Shown: in pieces, positions 23,535 through 31,905 of the stretch
How the letters are laid out: each line of letters begins with the position of its first letter
Numbering within the stretch: position 1 is the stretch's first letter
Translations under genes and position numbers: made by a program
Assembly (NCBI RefSeq): GCF_006716355.1
Contig: NZ_VFOW01000001.1
Location: 3,100,001 to 3,164,000 of the forward strand
Reading direction: 5' to 3'
From: Stackebrandtia endophytica
GTDB taxonomy: Bacteria; Actinomycetota; Actinomycetes; Mycobacteriales; Micromonosporaceae
Length of the DNA: 64,000 nt
The notes under the pieces: model-generated
Databases searched by the model: none
What the model saw: the letters and a program-made list of their open reading frames with translations, nothing else
What the model was told of the DNA's origin: nothing

Positions 23535-24391
23535 TCAAGTTCCTTGATCGTGGCTCGGATCAGCTTGCTGGATGCGGCCGGGCTCAGTGCCACTTCCTGG
23601 AGCCCAGCATACGCGCGATGGAATTTCGCCACCTTGTCTTCTTGCTCGAGGTAGGTTCGGCCGGCGAGGTTTTCAACGAACGCCACGTCTGAATATGGTT
23701 CAGGCATTTCGAAGTAGGTGAACATCTCCGACATGCCTGGGCGCCACCCCTTCTCAGTCGGCAGCACACGCACTTCGATGTGCTCCAGCTGCGCCTGTTT
23801 CAACAGGTAACGTAGCTTTTCCTTCAGAACGGTCCACCCACCGACTGGACGTCGCAGAACCGACTCCTCGACTATCAGCGCCAATCTTGTCGGGTTGTCC
23901 GCGTTGAGAACCCGCTTCCTAAGCATGCGGAACTCCACGTGCTTGTCGAGCTGCTCCTCAGTCATCTCATGCCCATTGGCCTCGACCATCAAGGCGCGGG
24001 TGTAATGCTCGGTTTGCAACAGCCCGTGAACCAGCGTCGGCTCGAAGACGCAGATGCGTGCTGCACGAGCTTCCAGCCAGGTGTAATCGATGAATTCACG
24101 TTCTACGTCAGCCGCTTGGCCATCCCACCAGTCTTTTCGCCACGCGTCCTCGCACAGCTGTATCAGCGCATCCCTGTCACGCTGGTCAGAGACTCGATAG
24201 AAGTCGATGAGGTCTCTGACGTAAGACCGCCTCACCGCATACGTTGCGGTTTCGAAGCGACTCATGGTGCCTTCATGCAGCTGAAGGTACTCAGCAGCGT
24301 CCTGAAGTGTGAAGCCTGCGGCAAGACGCGCCTTCTTCAAACGTTCGCCCAGCCATTGGGCTCGCAACGACGATGCCTTACTCATACCCAT
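23531..24391 (-). CDS. XRE-family regulator with DUF5753 domain
   Basis: 286 residues. N-terminal helix-turn-helix (LGERLKKARLAAGFTLQDAAEYLQLHEGTMSRFETATYAV, residues about 12-52) and the C-terminal DUF5753 region (FEPTLVHGLLQTEHYTRALMVE; RKRVLNADNPTRLALIVEESVLRRPVGG; FVENLAGRTYLEQEDKVAKF). Pairs like this with a DUF397 protein control development or antibiotic production in streptomycetes or act as toxin-antitoxin-like modules. Possible starts are GTG 24397, ATG 24391 and ATG 24385; I give 24391 (AGG six bases upstream). Confidence 0.92.
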   Translation of the reverse strand: MGMSKASSLRAQWLGERLKKARLAAGFTLQDAAEYLQLHEGTMSRFETATYAVRRSYVRDLIDFYRVSDQRDRDALIQLCEDAWRKDWWDGQAADVEREFIDYTWLEARAARICVFEPTLVHGLLQTEHYTRALMVEANGHEMTEEQLDKHVEFRMLRKRVLNADNPTRLALIVEESVLRRPVGGWTVLKEKLRYLLKQAQLEHIEVRVLPTEKGWRPGMSEMFTYFEMPEPYSDVAFVENLAGRTYLEQEDKVAKFHRAYAGLQEVALSPAASSKLIRATIKELD

Positions 24392-24563
24392 CAGCACCTA
24401 TAGCTTTGAGTTGACTACTAGATTTCGAAATCTTAGCAGGGGGGCGGTTGACACAAGCTTACATGCCATGCGAGTATGTATGCGCTCCGTCACTTGGTGT
24501 GCGAGATCGACAGGTGAATGGAGCCGTTCCTGGTTTGCGCGGAATACGGGCAACCCATAGGGC

Positions 24564-24608
24564 GACCGGGGCGGGCGTACGGTCTGCAAACTTCCGCCCG
24601 CCCCGGTC
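24564..24608 (+). promoter_or_regulatory. Perfect 14-bp stem-loop before a tiny ORF
   Basis: A very stable GC-only stem with a 17-base loop ends 21 bases before the small ORF at 24630. There is no T tract, so it is not a classical terminator; it could be a transcript-stabilising leader, an attenuation structure or a recombination site. Confidence 0.45.
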
Positions 24609-24629
24609 CTAAATAGATCGGAGAATCCC

Positions 24630-24692
24630 ATGGAGAAACCCGACCAACGTTCTGTCTATCACGTCGTCACCGTGTGGCGGTACTCCGGCTGA
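24630..24692 (+). CDS. Candidate 20-residue peptide
   Basis: Reads MEKPDQRSVYHVVTVWRYSG. GGAG lies six bases before the ATG, and a strong stem-loop stands just upstream. The hydrophobic-aromatic tail (YHVVTVWRYSG) would suit a short amphipathic peptide or a peptide precursor. There is no modifying enzyme next to it. Codon bias cannot be judged on 20 codons. Confidence 0.4.
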   Translation: MEKPDQRSVYHVVTVWRYSG

Positions 24693-25047
24693 GGCTTGGT
24701 GTCTTCGGGGTAGCCGGGACTGGCTGTCTCGTCCACAGTCAGCAGTCTCGACGCGTGTCATTCGATCCCCGAGGGCATCTTCCCGGGCTGGTCTGCTGGT
24801 GTCCCTGGATCTGACACCTTGACCTGCCCGTTTCGGGGTGGGTGTGCGGTTCTCCCAATGATTCCCGGATGGCGGTACCCGTTGCGCTGTCACCACCTGG
24901 CGTCCCCTGTGGGGCCGCTCGACAGCCGACACCGGGGCACCTTATCGCCGCCGGGCATGCCCGCACACCCACCCCACCCAGTCAGTCCACAAGCAACATA
25001 CGTGGTGGGCGTGAGCCTGCCCAAAAACTGAAAGAGGGGGACCAACC

Positions 25048-25815
25048 GTGTCCGTATCGAAGTGCGATTACCAACTCATCCCGCCAACAACCAGCGAGTA
25101 CCCGCCCGCGCCGACCCATCCGGACCCGGTCGTGGCGGCGCGGATCGCCACCGTCGCAACCGCTTCCCGGGGACGCCGGTTTGCGTTCTGCCAGGTGATC
25201 CCGGCCCGACCCGACAGCACCGAGGTTCTGGTGCGGCCGATGTATCAGGGCATCCAGAACCCCGACGCGACCTGTGTTCTCCTGCTCGCGGGGCAGCCTT
25301 ACGGGTACTACCAGTCGATTGATGCGGCGTATCACCACACCGGCCGCGACGACCTCTACCTGTCCTGGGCCGAACCCGAGCCCATGCTTCCCGACTCAGC
25401 CCGCGACATCGCCAACATCGAAGCCCGCGAAAACGAAGCGACCTACTGGCTCGTCGCGTTGCCGTTCATCGCCCACGGCCCCACCGACGCCCGCACCAAA
25501 GCCATCGACACCGCAAGCTTCCTCGAACCCATCACACCGGGACTCATGAGAGAAGCAACCATCCTCTTGTCAGGTGACAACCCGACCAACCCGATCACCC
25601 TGTTCTGCCCGATCGAACCCTGCAAGAGGGAACCGTTCCACCACGGCGACCACGACCCTGCACCGGAATCTGAAACCGAACCGCCGGTCGAGAGCACACC
25701 CGGAACCGGGGCAGAGGCCGAACCGGGATCAAAACCCGAGCGCGGAGCAGAACCCGAGACCGAGACCGTCACAGAATCCCCACTCGACACGTCGGATGTC
25801 GAGGTGCACCAATGA
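25048..25815 (+). CDS. Unknown protein with acidic, repetitive C-terminal tail
   Basis: 255 residues. Residues 1-195 look globular (RFAFCQVIPARPDSTEVLVRPMYQ; LYLSWAEPEPMLPDSA; ATYWLVALPFIAHGP), with CPIEPCKREPFHHGDH near 190-205, a Cys/His cluster that might bind metal. The last 50 residues are a Glu/Pro/Thr repeat-like tail. GTG 25048 follows GAGGGGG. First of three unknown genes on this strand, overlapping the next by four bases. No family recognised; composition suggests a lineage-specific or acquired gene. Confidence 0.7.
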   Translation: MSVSKCDYQLIPPTTSEYPPAPTHPDPVVAARIATVATASRGRRFAFCQVIPARPDSTEVLVRPMYQGIQNPDATCVLLLAGQPYGYYQSIDAAYHHTGRDDLYLSWAEPEPMLPDSARDIANIEARENEATYWLVALPFIAHGPTDARTKAIDTASFLEPITPGLMREATILLSGDNPTNPITLFCPIEPCKREPFHHGDHDPAPESETEPPVESTPGTGAEAEPGSKPERGAEPETETVTESPLDTSDVEVHQ

Positions 25816-26075
25816 CTCCCAGGGCAACACCCGGTGACATCGAATGGATCGACACCTACGGACAAGCCCGCATCTGCGGACTCATCGTCCACAAAGCAAC
25901 CATTCAGGGCTTGGAGCGTCCCAGCGACCGGCGCTTGGACGGTTATCTCACTGCAGCGGCGAAAGAACGACTCGCCGACCAACTCACCGCGCAACTCGTC
26001 AGCCACGACCAACAATCCCGAGCCGCGCAACACGCCGCCCGCGAACCCGCCATCTGGCGATTCTGCAACGGCTAA
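25812..26075 (+). CDS. Small unknown protein
   Basis: 87 residues, start codon overlapping the previous stop (ATGA), so translationally coupled. Reads as a small soluble protein with an N-terminal IEWIDTYGQARICGLIV strand-like segment and C-terminal helices (LTAAAKERLADQLTAQLVSHD). Probably works with the preceding acidic-tailed protein. No family recognised. Confidence 0.65.
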   Translation: MTPRATPGDIEWIDTYGQARICGLIVHKATIQGLERPSDRRLDGYLTAAAKERLADQLTAQLVSHDQQSRAAQHAAREPAIWRFCNG

Positions 26076-26190
26076 ACGGAGCCGACTCACACGCCAACCC
26101 GGCAAGCAAGAAACCAAGAAGCGAGAAACGGCGACCCACCGCGCGAACGGTGGAGTCGCCACACAACCACGGAATTCGAGGTTCCCGGTC

Positions 26191-26499
26191 ATGTCATGGA
26201 CCAGCATAACCACCAGCCACGACGCCATCACACTCACCCGAGCCCAACACATCAGACGCACCCACACCCGCATCAGGCGCGGACTCCGCCGCATCTGCTC
26301 CACCTGCCGCAAACGCTGGGGCCGCTACGGATGCGCCCTGGCCACCTGGGCCACCGACCAACTCTCCCGCATGTCCCGCATCATCATCCCCAACCCACCG
26401 AAGCGGCCGAAGCACCGCCACACCCGGCGCTACACCGACCTACTCGGTCAAGGTGCGGCTTTGGCGCGAGGGCTCTATGCCCGCCCTCAGCCGAGGTGA
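26191..26499 (+). CDS. Small Arg-rich protein with Cys cluster
   Basis: 102 residues starting MSWTSITTSHDAITLTRAQH. Very basic, with CSTCRKRWGRYGCALATWA (residues about 40-58) as a possible zinc-binding knuckle, then RIIIPNPPKRPKHRHTRR. GAGG lies nine bases before the ATG. The same open frame continues upstream without a start of quality, so only this part is called. It may be a DNA- or RNA-binding protein; third of the unknown set, converging on moaE with zero gap. Confidence 0.5.
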   Translation: MSWTSITTSHDAITLTRAQHIRRTHTRIRRGLRRICSTCRKRWGRYGCALATWATDQLSRMSRIIIPNPPKRPKHRHTRRYTDLLGQGAALARGLYARPQPR

Positions 26500-26922
26500 C
26501 TATGGACAGTTGACCCATTCGTCGGTGCCGTCGGTGAAGTGCTGGTGCTTCCATATGGGCAGCTGCGCCTTGACGTCGTCGACGAGTTTGGCGCACGCGG
26601 CGAACACCGGGGCCCGGTGTGGGCCGGCGACCACCGCGACCAGTGCGGCGTCACCGATGGCCAGGTCACCGACCCGGTGGCTGACCGCCACCGCGGTCAC
26701 ACCCTCGGAGTCGGCGATCTCGGCGGCCACCTTGCGCAGGATTACCGACGCGTCGGGGTGGCCCTCATAGGTCAACCGGGTCACCGAGCGGCCGCCGTCG
26801 TGGTCGCGGACCACTCCGGCGAACGAGACGACGGCGCCCGCCGAGTCATGGCCGACCATGTCCTCGTGGGCTGCCACGTCCAACGGTTGCTCGGTGACCT
26901 CGGCGTGAACCAGTCCGGTCAC
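26500..26922 (-). CDS. moaE: Molybdopterin synthase catalytic subunit MoaE
   Basis: 140 residues. Signature blocks: GAVVSFAGVVRDHDGG, LTYEGHPDAS, VAVSHRVGDLAIGDAALVAVVAGPHRAPVFAAC and PIWKHQHFTDGTDEWV with the catalytic Lys. MoaE and the thiocarboxylated MoaD convert cyclic pyranopterin monophosphate to molybdopterin. Last gene of the Moco operon; its GTG overlaps the moeA stop (GTGA). moaD is not in the window. Confidence 0.96.
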   Translation of the reverse strand: MTGLVHAEVTEQPLDVAAHEDMVGHDSAGAVVSFAGVVRDHDGGRSVTRLTYEGHPDASVILRKVAAEIADSEGVTAVAVSHRVGDLAIGDAALVAVVAGPHRAPVFAACAKLVDDVKAQLPIWKHQHFTDGTDEWVNCP

Positions 26923-28106
26923 GGTTGCATTCCCGGCAGTGGCAGGAATTTGACGGTTTGTCCGGCGACCGCGTCGGTGCCGGCCTCGATCACGGCGAAC
27001 CCGTCGGCTTGTGCGAGTCCGCGCAGCATCGCCGATCCCCGGTGTCCCACCGGCATGACGGTCCCGTCGTCGGCCAGTCGTGCCAGGGCCAGATGGGTGT
27101 CGGGGCCACGTCCGGCGATGTCGGCACCCAGCACCACCTGGGGCAGTGCCCGAAGTGGACGGCCGGTCAGGCCTGCGATGAGTGGTACCACCAGCGAGGC
27201 CAACGCGATGACCGCCGATTGTGGATTGCCCGGCAGCCCGACGACGAAACGTTCGCCCGGTAGCGCGGCCACCAGCATCGGGAATCCGGGACGGACCGCG
27301 ACGGTGTTGACGACGTACTCGGCACCCAGTTCCTTGAGTGTCGCATGTAGGTGGTCGACCGGTCCGCGCATGGTTCCGCCGGTGGTGCAGACGATGTCGG
27401 CGTCGTCCAGAGCCGCCTGAACGGCGGCGACATGGGACTCCAAAGTGTCCTCGATCGGTCCGCGTGGGCTGAAGCCGGGTACGGCGGTGGCTCCGGCGTG
27501 CCGCAGCATCGAGGGCAGCAGCGGCCCGAGTGAATCCCGGATCCGGCCGGCGCCGGGCACCCCCTCGGTGGTGAGTTCATCCCCGAACACCAGCACCGCG
27601 GTGCGGGGTCGGGATCGAACGTCGAGCATGTCGTAGCCACTGGCGGCGGCCAATCCGATGACGGCGGGCGTCACCGGTGACCCGGCCGGCAGCATCTCCT
27701 CACCGACCTTGGATTCCTCGCCGATCTCGCGCCACTCCGGTTTGGGGCGCGGGGTTCCCGCGACGACGTCGTTCTCGATCTTGGCGTCTTCGAGACGGAT
27801 GATCGCGGTGAGGCCGTCGGGGACCATCGCGCCGGTGGCGACCTCGACGGCGCAACCGGCGGCCAGCGGCGGCGGCAGTTCTCCGGCGAGCACCCGTCCG
27901 GTCAGGGTCCACGGTCCGGCACCCCGCACCGCGTAACCATCCACACTGGAGGTGGGGAAGGCGGGCAGGTCTATCAGGGCGGTCAACGGCGCCGCCAGTG
28001 TCATGCCGTCGGTCTCGGAAGGTTTCTGACGGCGGGGCGGCAGTATCGCCGCGATTCCGGCTTGGTGGACCGCTTCTCGAGCCGCGTGCCAGCTGAGCGT
28101 GTTCAT
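26919..28106 (-). CDS. moeA: Molybdopterin molybdenumtransferase MoeA
   Basis: 395 residues. MoeA hallmarks: FPTSSVDGYAVRG, GAMVPDGLTAIIRLEDA, PAGSPVTPAVIGLAAASGY, the MPT-binding DIVCTTGGTMRGPVDH and GLPGNPQSAVIALA. It inserts molybdate into adenylylated molybdopterin. ATG overlaps the mog stop (ATGA) and its stop overlaps moaE, giving a tightly coupled operon. Confidence 0.96.
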   Translation of the reverse strand: MNTLSWHAAREAVHQAGIAAILPPRRQKPSETDGMTLAAPLTALIDLPAFPTSSVDGYAVRGAGPWTLTGRVLAGELPPPLAAGCAVEVATGAMVPDGLTAIIRLEDAKIENDVVAGTPRPKPEWREIGEESKVGEEMLPAGSPVTPAVIGLAAASGYDMLDVRSRPRTAVLVFGDELTTEGVPGAGRIRDSLGPLLPSMLRHAGATAVPGFSPRGPIEDTLESHVAAVQAALDDADIVCTTGGTMRGPVDHLHATLKELGAEYVVNTVAVRPGFPMLVAALPGERFVVGLPGNPQSAVIALASLVVPLIAGLTGRPLRALPQVVLGADIAGRGPDTHLALARLADDGTVMPVGHRGSAMLRGLAQADGFAVIEAGTDAVAGQTVKFLPLPGMQP

Positions 28107-28585
28107 GGACTCTCCCTCTCGTGGTCGCCCCCGTTTAGTTGTTCCACGGCGTGGCGCAGCAGTGGCGCCAGCACCGCCAGGCCGTCCTTCGCCGCTCCGG
28201 TGGAACCGGCCAGGTTCACCACGAGGGTGCGTCCGACGGTTCCCGCGAGTCCTCGGGACAGCCAGGCCATGTCGGTGTGGGCCGCTCCATGGGCTCGGAT
28301 CGCTTCTGCCAGGCCGGGAATGGTCCGGTCAAGCAGCGGAGCGGTTACTTCGGGGGTGCGGTCAGTGGGCGTCAAGCCGGTACCGCCGGAGGTGATCACC
28401 ACGTCGGTGCGATCGGCGATCGCCGCCCGCAGTGCTTCGGCCACCGGTTCACCGTCACCGACGACGACCGGAGCCTGAGTCTCGAAACCCAAGCCCCGCA
28501 AGCCATCGACGAGTATCGGCCCACTGGTGTCCGAATATATCCCGGCCGCTGCGCGCTGTGAGGCCACGATGACGACGGCTCTCAT
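28103..28585 (-). CDS. mog: Molybdopterin adenylyltransferase, MogA/MoaB family
   Basis: 160 residues starting MRAVVIVASQRAAAG. The TSGGTGLTPTDRTPEVTAPLLDR motif binds the pterin, and YSDTSGPILVDGL is typical of the family. It adenylylates molybdopterin before MoeA inserts molybdenum. The ATG overlaps the moaC stop (ATGA); the upstream GTG/ATG adds four non-conserved codons. Confidence 0.94.
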   Translation of the reverse strand: MRAVVIVASQRAAAGIYSDTSGPILVDGLRGLGFETQAPVVVGDGEPVAEALRAAIADRTDVVITSGGTGLTPTDRTPEVTAPLLDRTIPGLAEAIRAHGAAHTDMAWLSRGLAGTVGRTLVVNLAGSTGAAKDGLAVLAPLLRHAVEQLNGGDHERESP

Positions 28586-29061
28586 GAGCGCTCCCAATGT
28601 CCGGTCTTGCCGCCGGTCTTCGACAACACCCGGACGTCGGTGAGCTCGGCGGCCGGATCAGCCGATTTGACCATGTCGATGAGGGTGAGCCCGGCGACCG
28701 ACACCGCGGTCAACGCCTCCATCTCGACCCCGGTCCGGTCCGCGGTTTTGGTCGTGGCGGTAATGGTCACACCGTCATCGGATACCACCAGATCGACGGC
28801 GACCTTGTGCAACGCGATCGGATGGCACAGTGGAATGAGATCGGGGGTGCGTTTGGCGCCCATGATGCCCGCCAGCCGCGCCGTCGCCAGCGCGTCGCCC
28901 TTGGGCAGGGAGTTGTCGCGCAACGCGGCCAGGACCGACTCGGTGGTGACGACACGACCCTGCGCCACCGCCTGCCTCGCGGTCACCGCCTTGTCGGCGA
29001 CGTCGACCATGCGGGCGGTTCCGGTGGCGTCCAGATGACTGAATGTGGGCTCGGCTGTCAC
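28582..29061 (-). CDS. moaC: Cyclic pyranopterin monophosphate synthase MoaC
   Basis: 159 residues, GTG start. Motifs: ARMVDVADKAVTARQAVA, LIPLCHPIALHKV (active-site His), TGVEMEALTAVSVAGLTLIDMVKSAD and a C-terminal KTGGKTGHW. It forms the pyranopterin ring with MoaA, which is not nearby. First gene of moaC-mog-moeA-moaE; the promoter must be in 29062-29194. Confidence 0.96.
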   Translation of the reverse strand: MTAEPTFSHLDATGTARMVDVADKAVTARQAVAQGRVVTTESVLAALRDNSLPKGDALATARLAGIMGAKRTPDLIPLCHPIALHKVAVDLVVSDDGVTITATTKTADRTGVEMEALTAVSVAGLTLIDMVKSADPAAELTDVRVLSKTGGKTGHWERS

Positions 29062-29194
29062 TCGTGCAGTCTAGGACGTGTCGGGTCGATTCGCACATAT
29101 CCTTTCGACCTCCCCACGATGAGGGCACCGCGCCGTCGGCTCCCGATCACTCCACTCGATACCGAACACTTAGGACGTCTGATGCGGGTCGCCG

Positions 29195-30595
29195 TCACCA
29201 CGGATGCAGCGCCACCTGAGCCTCGTGAGACACCGTGGTCAGGTTCAGCAGCCGATCGTCGCTGACGCGCCACACCAGGATCCGCTGGTCGGCCTCCTCG
29301 GTGGTGCGCACCGACAGATAGATCTCGCCGCGCCAGGCACCCAGCACCGTGACCCCGGAGTAGCGGTCGTCGGCGATCAACACCCGCTCCACCTGGGCCT
29401 GGGCGTCCATGACCGCGACGCACCAGGTGGCCGTGCGATCTCCGGTGGGCAGATGCTCGCCGGGCAGACAGCCCCGGACGTACCGGTTGTCGTCGGCGAA
29501 CGGGGCGTCGCGCCACGCGGCTATCGCCGGAGGGTCGTCGGCCGACAGGGTCGAACCGAACTCGGTGCCGTTCCACTCGCGAAGGGACACGTCCGAGGCC
29601 GGGTCCGGGGTGAACTCCACCGGTTGTTGGGAGTCACTGTGGAACGTCGTCGCCTCGCCGTACCAGCGGAGTGGCTCGGGTTCGGCGCCGGGAGCCAACA
29701 GCCAACTGCCGGTCTCGGCGCTGACCTGGATCGAGCGGGAGTCGGGCAGCCACGAGATCTCCAGCAGCGCCCCGGAGTTCTCCGGCATCGCCATGGTCTG
29801 TAGATCACCGTTGCCGGCGACCACCAGAACCGAGTTGCCCGAGGCCATGGCGAACCGGGTGCCGTCGGGACTGATCGCCCGCGGCCACAACCGCAGTCTG
29901 GTGGGATCCCCGACGACGGCCGACAGGTCCACCGATCGTGCCAGGCCGTCGGGCGCGACCACGATGGGCCAGTTGTCATCCGAGCGGAACACCGCGGCGA
30001 TGGAATCCACCGCGGAATCGGTGATGGGCGGCGCCTGTGAGGCGATGACGTCGAGGTCACCGGGGACGACGGCCGGAACGAACGGGGTCCTGGCGATCAC
30101 GTCCGGCGGCGGCAATGCCACCACCGTCGCGTCGATCACGGTCACCTTCGACGGGGAGTCGATACCGGAGCCGTGGCCGGGCTCGTTCTGCGCCTCCAAC
30201 GGCGACACGTTCAACGACCACAGGTACATGGCGATGATCAACGCGCCCACCAACAGGAACAGCCCGGTTCGCTGATGCCGTTGTCGTCGCATGCGGCGGC
30301 CCGACAACCAGGCCGTCTGGGCCAGTTGCCGCATCGTTCGGTGCGGTTCGTCCAACACGGTGTGTCCGTCCTGCCATTGGGCGTTGCCGTGACGTTCCAA
30401 TGCCGCCAACAGATGCCGCATCGGGTCGTCGGCGGCCGCGACCCGCCAGCGCGAGGCGAGACTGGTGGCGCTGTGGAGGAGCAGCCAGTCGGTGAGCGTC
30501 GGGTCGCTGGTGTATCGGCCGGTGGCATGCCGAAGCTCTGGTTCCGCATCGATGAGGAACTCGGTGAATGCGTCGAAATCGGGGCGGGCGCTCAT
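29195..30595 (-). CDS. Membrane-anchored protein with extracytoplasmic beta-propeller-like domain
   Basis: 466 residues. Residues 1-115 are cytoplasmic helices (FDAFTEFLIDAEPELRHATGRYTSDPTLTDWLLLHSATSLASRW), similar in layout to anti-sigma-like heads; one membrane helix at about 120-140 (LFLLVGALIIAMYLW); residues 150-466 are outside and rich in WD/TolB-like strands (LWPRAISPDGTRFAMASGNSVLVV; ISWLPDSRSIQVSAETG). Thus an inside-out signalling or scaffolding design. AGAGG lies seven bases before the ATG. No sigma factor gene is next to it, so an anti-sigma role is only a possibility. Confidence 0.7.
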   Translation of the reverse strand: MSARPDFDAFTEFLIDAEPELRHATGRYTSDPTLTDWLLLHSATSLASRWRVAAADDPMRHLLAALERHGNAQWQDGHTVLDEPHRTMRQLAQTAWLSGRRMRRQRHQRTGLFLLVGALIIAMYLWSLNVSPLEAQNEPGHGSGIDSPSKVTVIDATVVALPPPDVIARTPFVPAVVPGDLDVIASQAPPITDSAVDSIAAVFRSDDNWPIVVAPDGLARSVDLSAVVGDPTRLRLWPRAISPDGTRFAMASGNSVLVVAGNGDLQTMAMPENSGALLEISWLPDSRSIQVSAETGSWLLAPGAEPEPLRWYGEATTFHSDSQQPVEFTPDPASDVSLREWNGTEFGSTLSADDPPAIAAWRDAPFADDNRYVRGCLPGEHLPTGDRTATWCVAVMDAQAQVERVLIADDRYSGVTVLGAWRGEIYLSVRTTEEADQRILVWRVSDDRLLNLTTVSHEAQVALHPW

Positions 30596-30735
30596 GACGG
30601 ACCTCTTTGGTTCCGGCTGACCTATATCGTCGCCCAACCTCGTTGGCCGTGGAGTCACCTAGGCGTCACATTAGGGTAACGAAGTTCCCGTCTTGTCCCG
30701 GTCTGTCCCTTTTGCTGATCGACCTCCGACGGTGA

Positions 30736-31647
30736 TCAGGAGGCCAACCGCAGCTGATAGTTGACGTCGGTCGTCCACCGTTGGAATCCGGACTTCAGGT
30801 ACAGCTGCACGGCACGAGAATTCGACTCGTCGACGTAGAGCATGACCTTGTTCAGGCCCCGGCCACGCAGGTAGGACAGTCCTGCCATGGTCAGCACGCC
30901 GCCCAGTCGCAGCCCCTGCGCGGCGGGCGCCACCCCCAGGACGTAGATCTCACCGATGGCGGAATCGCCCTCGCCGTGGACCTTGGTCCAGTGGAACCCG
31001 AGCAACTCCCCGTCGGCGACCCGTTCGGCCAGCAGTAGACCGGCCGGATCGAACCAGCTCTCCCGCTCCCGCACCGCGACGTCGCGCAACGTCCAGGTGC
31101 CCTGTTCGGGGTGGTCGGCGAATGCGGCGTTGTTGACCGCCAGCAGGCGCTCCTCATCCCGGCCGGGGACGAACGCGCGGACCCGGACCTCCTCGGGTGT
31201 CTGCACCTCGGGTTCGGCGTCGGTGAGGTTGCGGCGCATCTGCCACAGAACCCGTGGCCGGGTGAAACCGAACCGGTCGGCCGTCGCCAACGCCGACGGG
31301 TGGTCACCGTGTGCCCACGCGTGGAGTTCGGCGGCGCCCGCTCGTCGGGCGCGTTCGATCGTCGCGGTGACCAATTCGGTCCCGATACCTCGGTTGCGGT
31401 GCATGGGATGCACCACAAGTTCCATTGTCGCGGTGTCGTTTCGGGACAGATCCAGATCGGCGTAGCCGGTCAATTCCCCCGACTCATCGCGGACCAGAAG
31501 GTGCGCCGCGGGCCCGTGATCGCCGTGCCGCAGGTTCAGAATGGTCTGTTCTCCCAGCGCAGCCAGTCCGTCGGCGTTCCCGCCGATGTCGACCAAACCG
31601 ATGATGTCGGCGACGTCGTCGGCGTCCAAGCGCTCATAGATGTCCAC
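30736..31647 (-). CDS. mshD: Mycothiol synthase MshD
   Basis: 303 residues with two tandem GNAT domains (about 1-140, 150-303). The second, active domain has the acetyl-CoA loop LGVAPAAQGLRLGGVLTMAGL and the ending MLYVDESNSRAVQLYLKSGFQ; the first has LVVHPMHRNRGIGTELV. MshD acetylates Cys-GlcN-Ins with acetyl-CoA, the last step of mycothiol synthesis, specific to actinomycetes. Single gene, divergent from a candidate small RNA. Confidence 0.96.
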   Translation of the reverse strand: MDIYERLDADDVADIIGLVDIGGNADGLAALGEQTILNLRHGDHGPAAHLLVRDESGELTGYADLDLSRNDTATMELVVHPMHRNRGIGTELVTATIERARRAGAAELHAWAHGDHPSALATADRFGFTRPRVLWQMRRNLTDAEPEVQTPEEVRVRAFVPGRDEERLLAVNNAAFADHPEQGTWTLRDVAVRERESWFDPAGLLLAERVADGELLGFHWTKVHGEGDSAIGEIYVLGVAPAAQGLRLGGVLTMAGLSYLRGRGLNKVMLYVDESNSRAVQLYLKSGFQRWTTDVNYQLRLAS

Positions 31648-31730
31648 CCCGACACGGTACGCGCGGTTGAATCTTGAGTATTTCAGGGATCACACGCAAC
31701 CGCCCGTGCCGCCGGTGCGTGATTATGGGT

Positions 31731-31812
31731 GTAACGGCAAGGGAGCCCCTGACGCACTCAAGCCGTTACCTTGGACCGAGCGCCGTGCCGGGGCGCTCGG
31801 TCCGCTTTTTTT
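31731..31812 (+). ncRNA. Candidate small RNA with intrinsic terminator
   Basis: Upstream of the GNAT gene and divergent from mshD there is a stem GTAACGGC (31731-31738) / GCCGTTAC (31762-31769) enclosing a 23-base loop, then a perfect 12-bp terminator stem with T7. GATTAT at 31721-31726 is a plausible -10, placing the start near 31731. No gene on the plus strand lies between the mshD start and the terminator, so the terminator only makes sense if something short is transcribed. Length would be about 80 nt. Confidence 0.5.
31773..31812 (+). terminator. Strong rho-independent terminator
   Basis: Perfect stem GGACCGAGCGCC / GGCGCTCGGTCC (31773-31784, 31792-31803), 7-base loop, followed by GC and T7. 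The T tract is on the plus strand only, so it terminates plus-strand transcription. Confidence 0.93.
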
Positions 31813-31905
31813 ATGCCTTCCCCGGCCCATTCTTCGCGGGCCCGCGGCTTTCGGATTCGACCCCGTTCGACCGTCGATGTCACCGTCGCCGGGCACGATG
31901 GGGCG

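Larger units (their letters stand above)
24398..25047. other. Long intergenic region with strong hairpin and one tiny ORF
   Basis: 650 bases. It holds a perfect 14-bp stem GACCGGGGCGGGCG / CGCCCGCCCCGGTC (24564-24577, 24595-24608; 17-base loop), then a 20-codon ORF (listed separately), and several C-rich stretches of no clear function before the ribosome site of the gene at 25048. No tRNA, repeat or integrase remnant was recognised. Confidence 0.5.
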
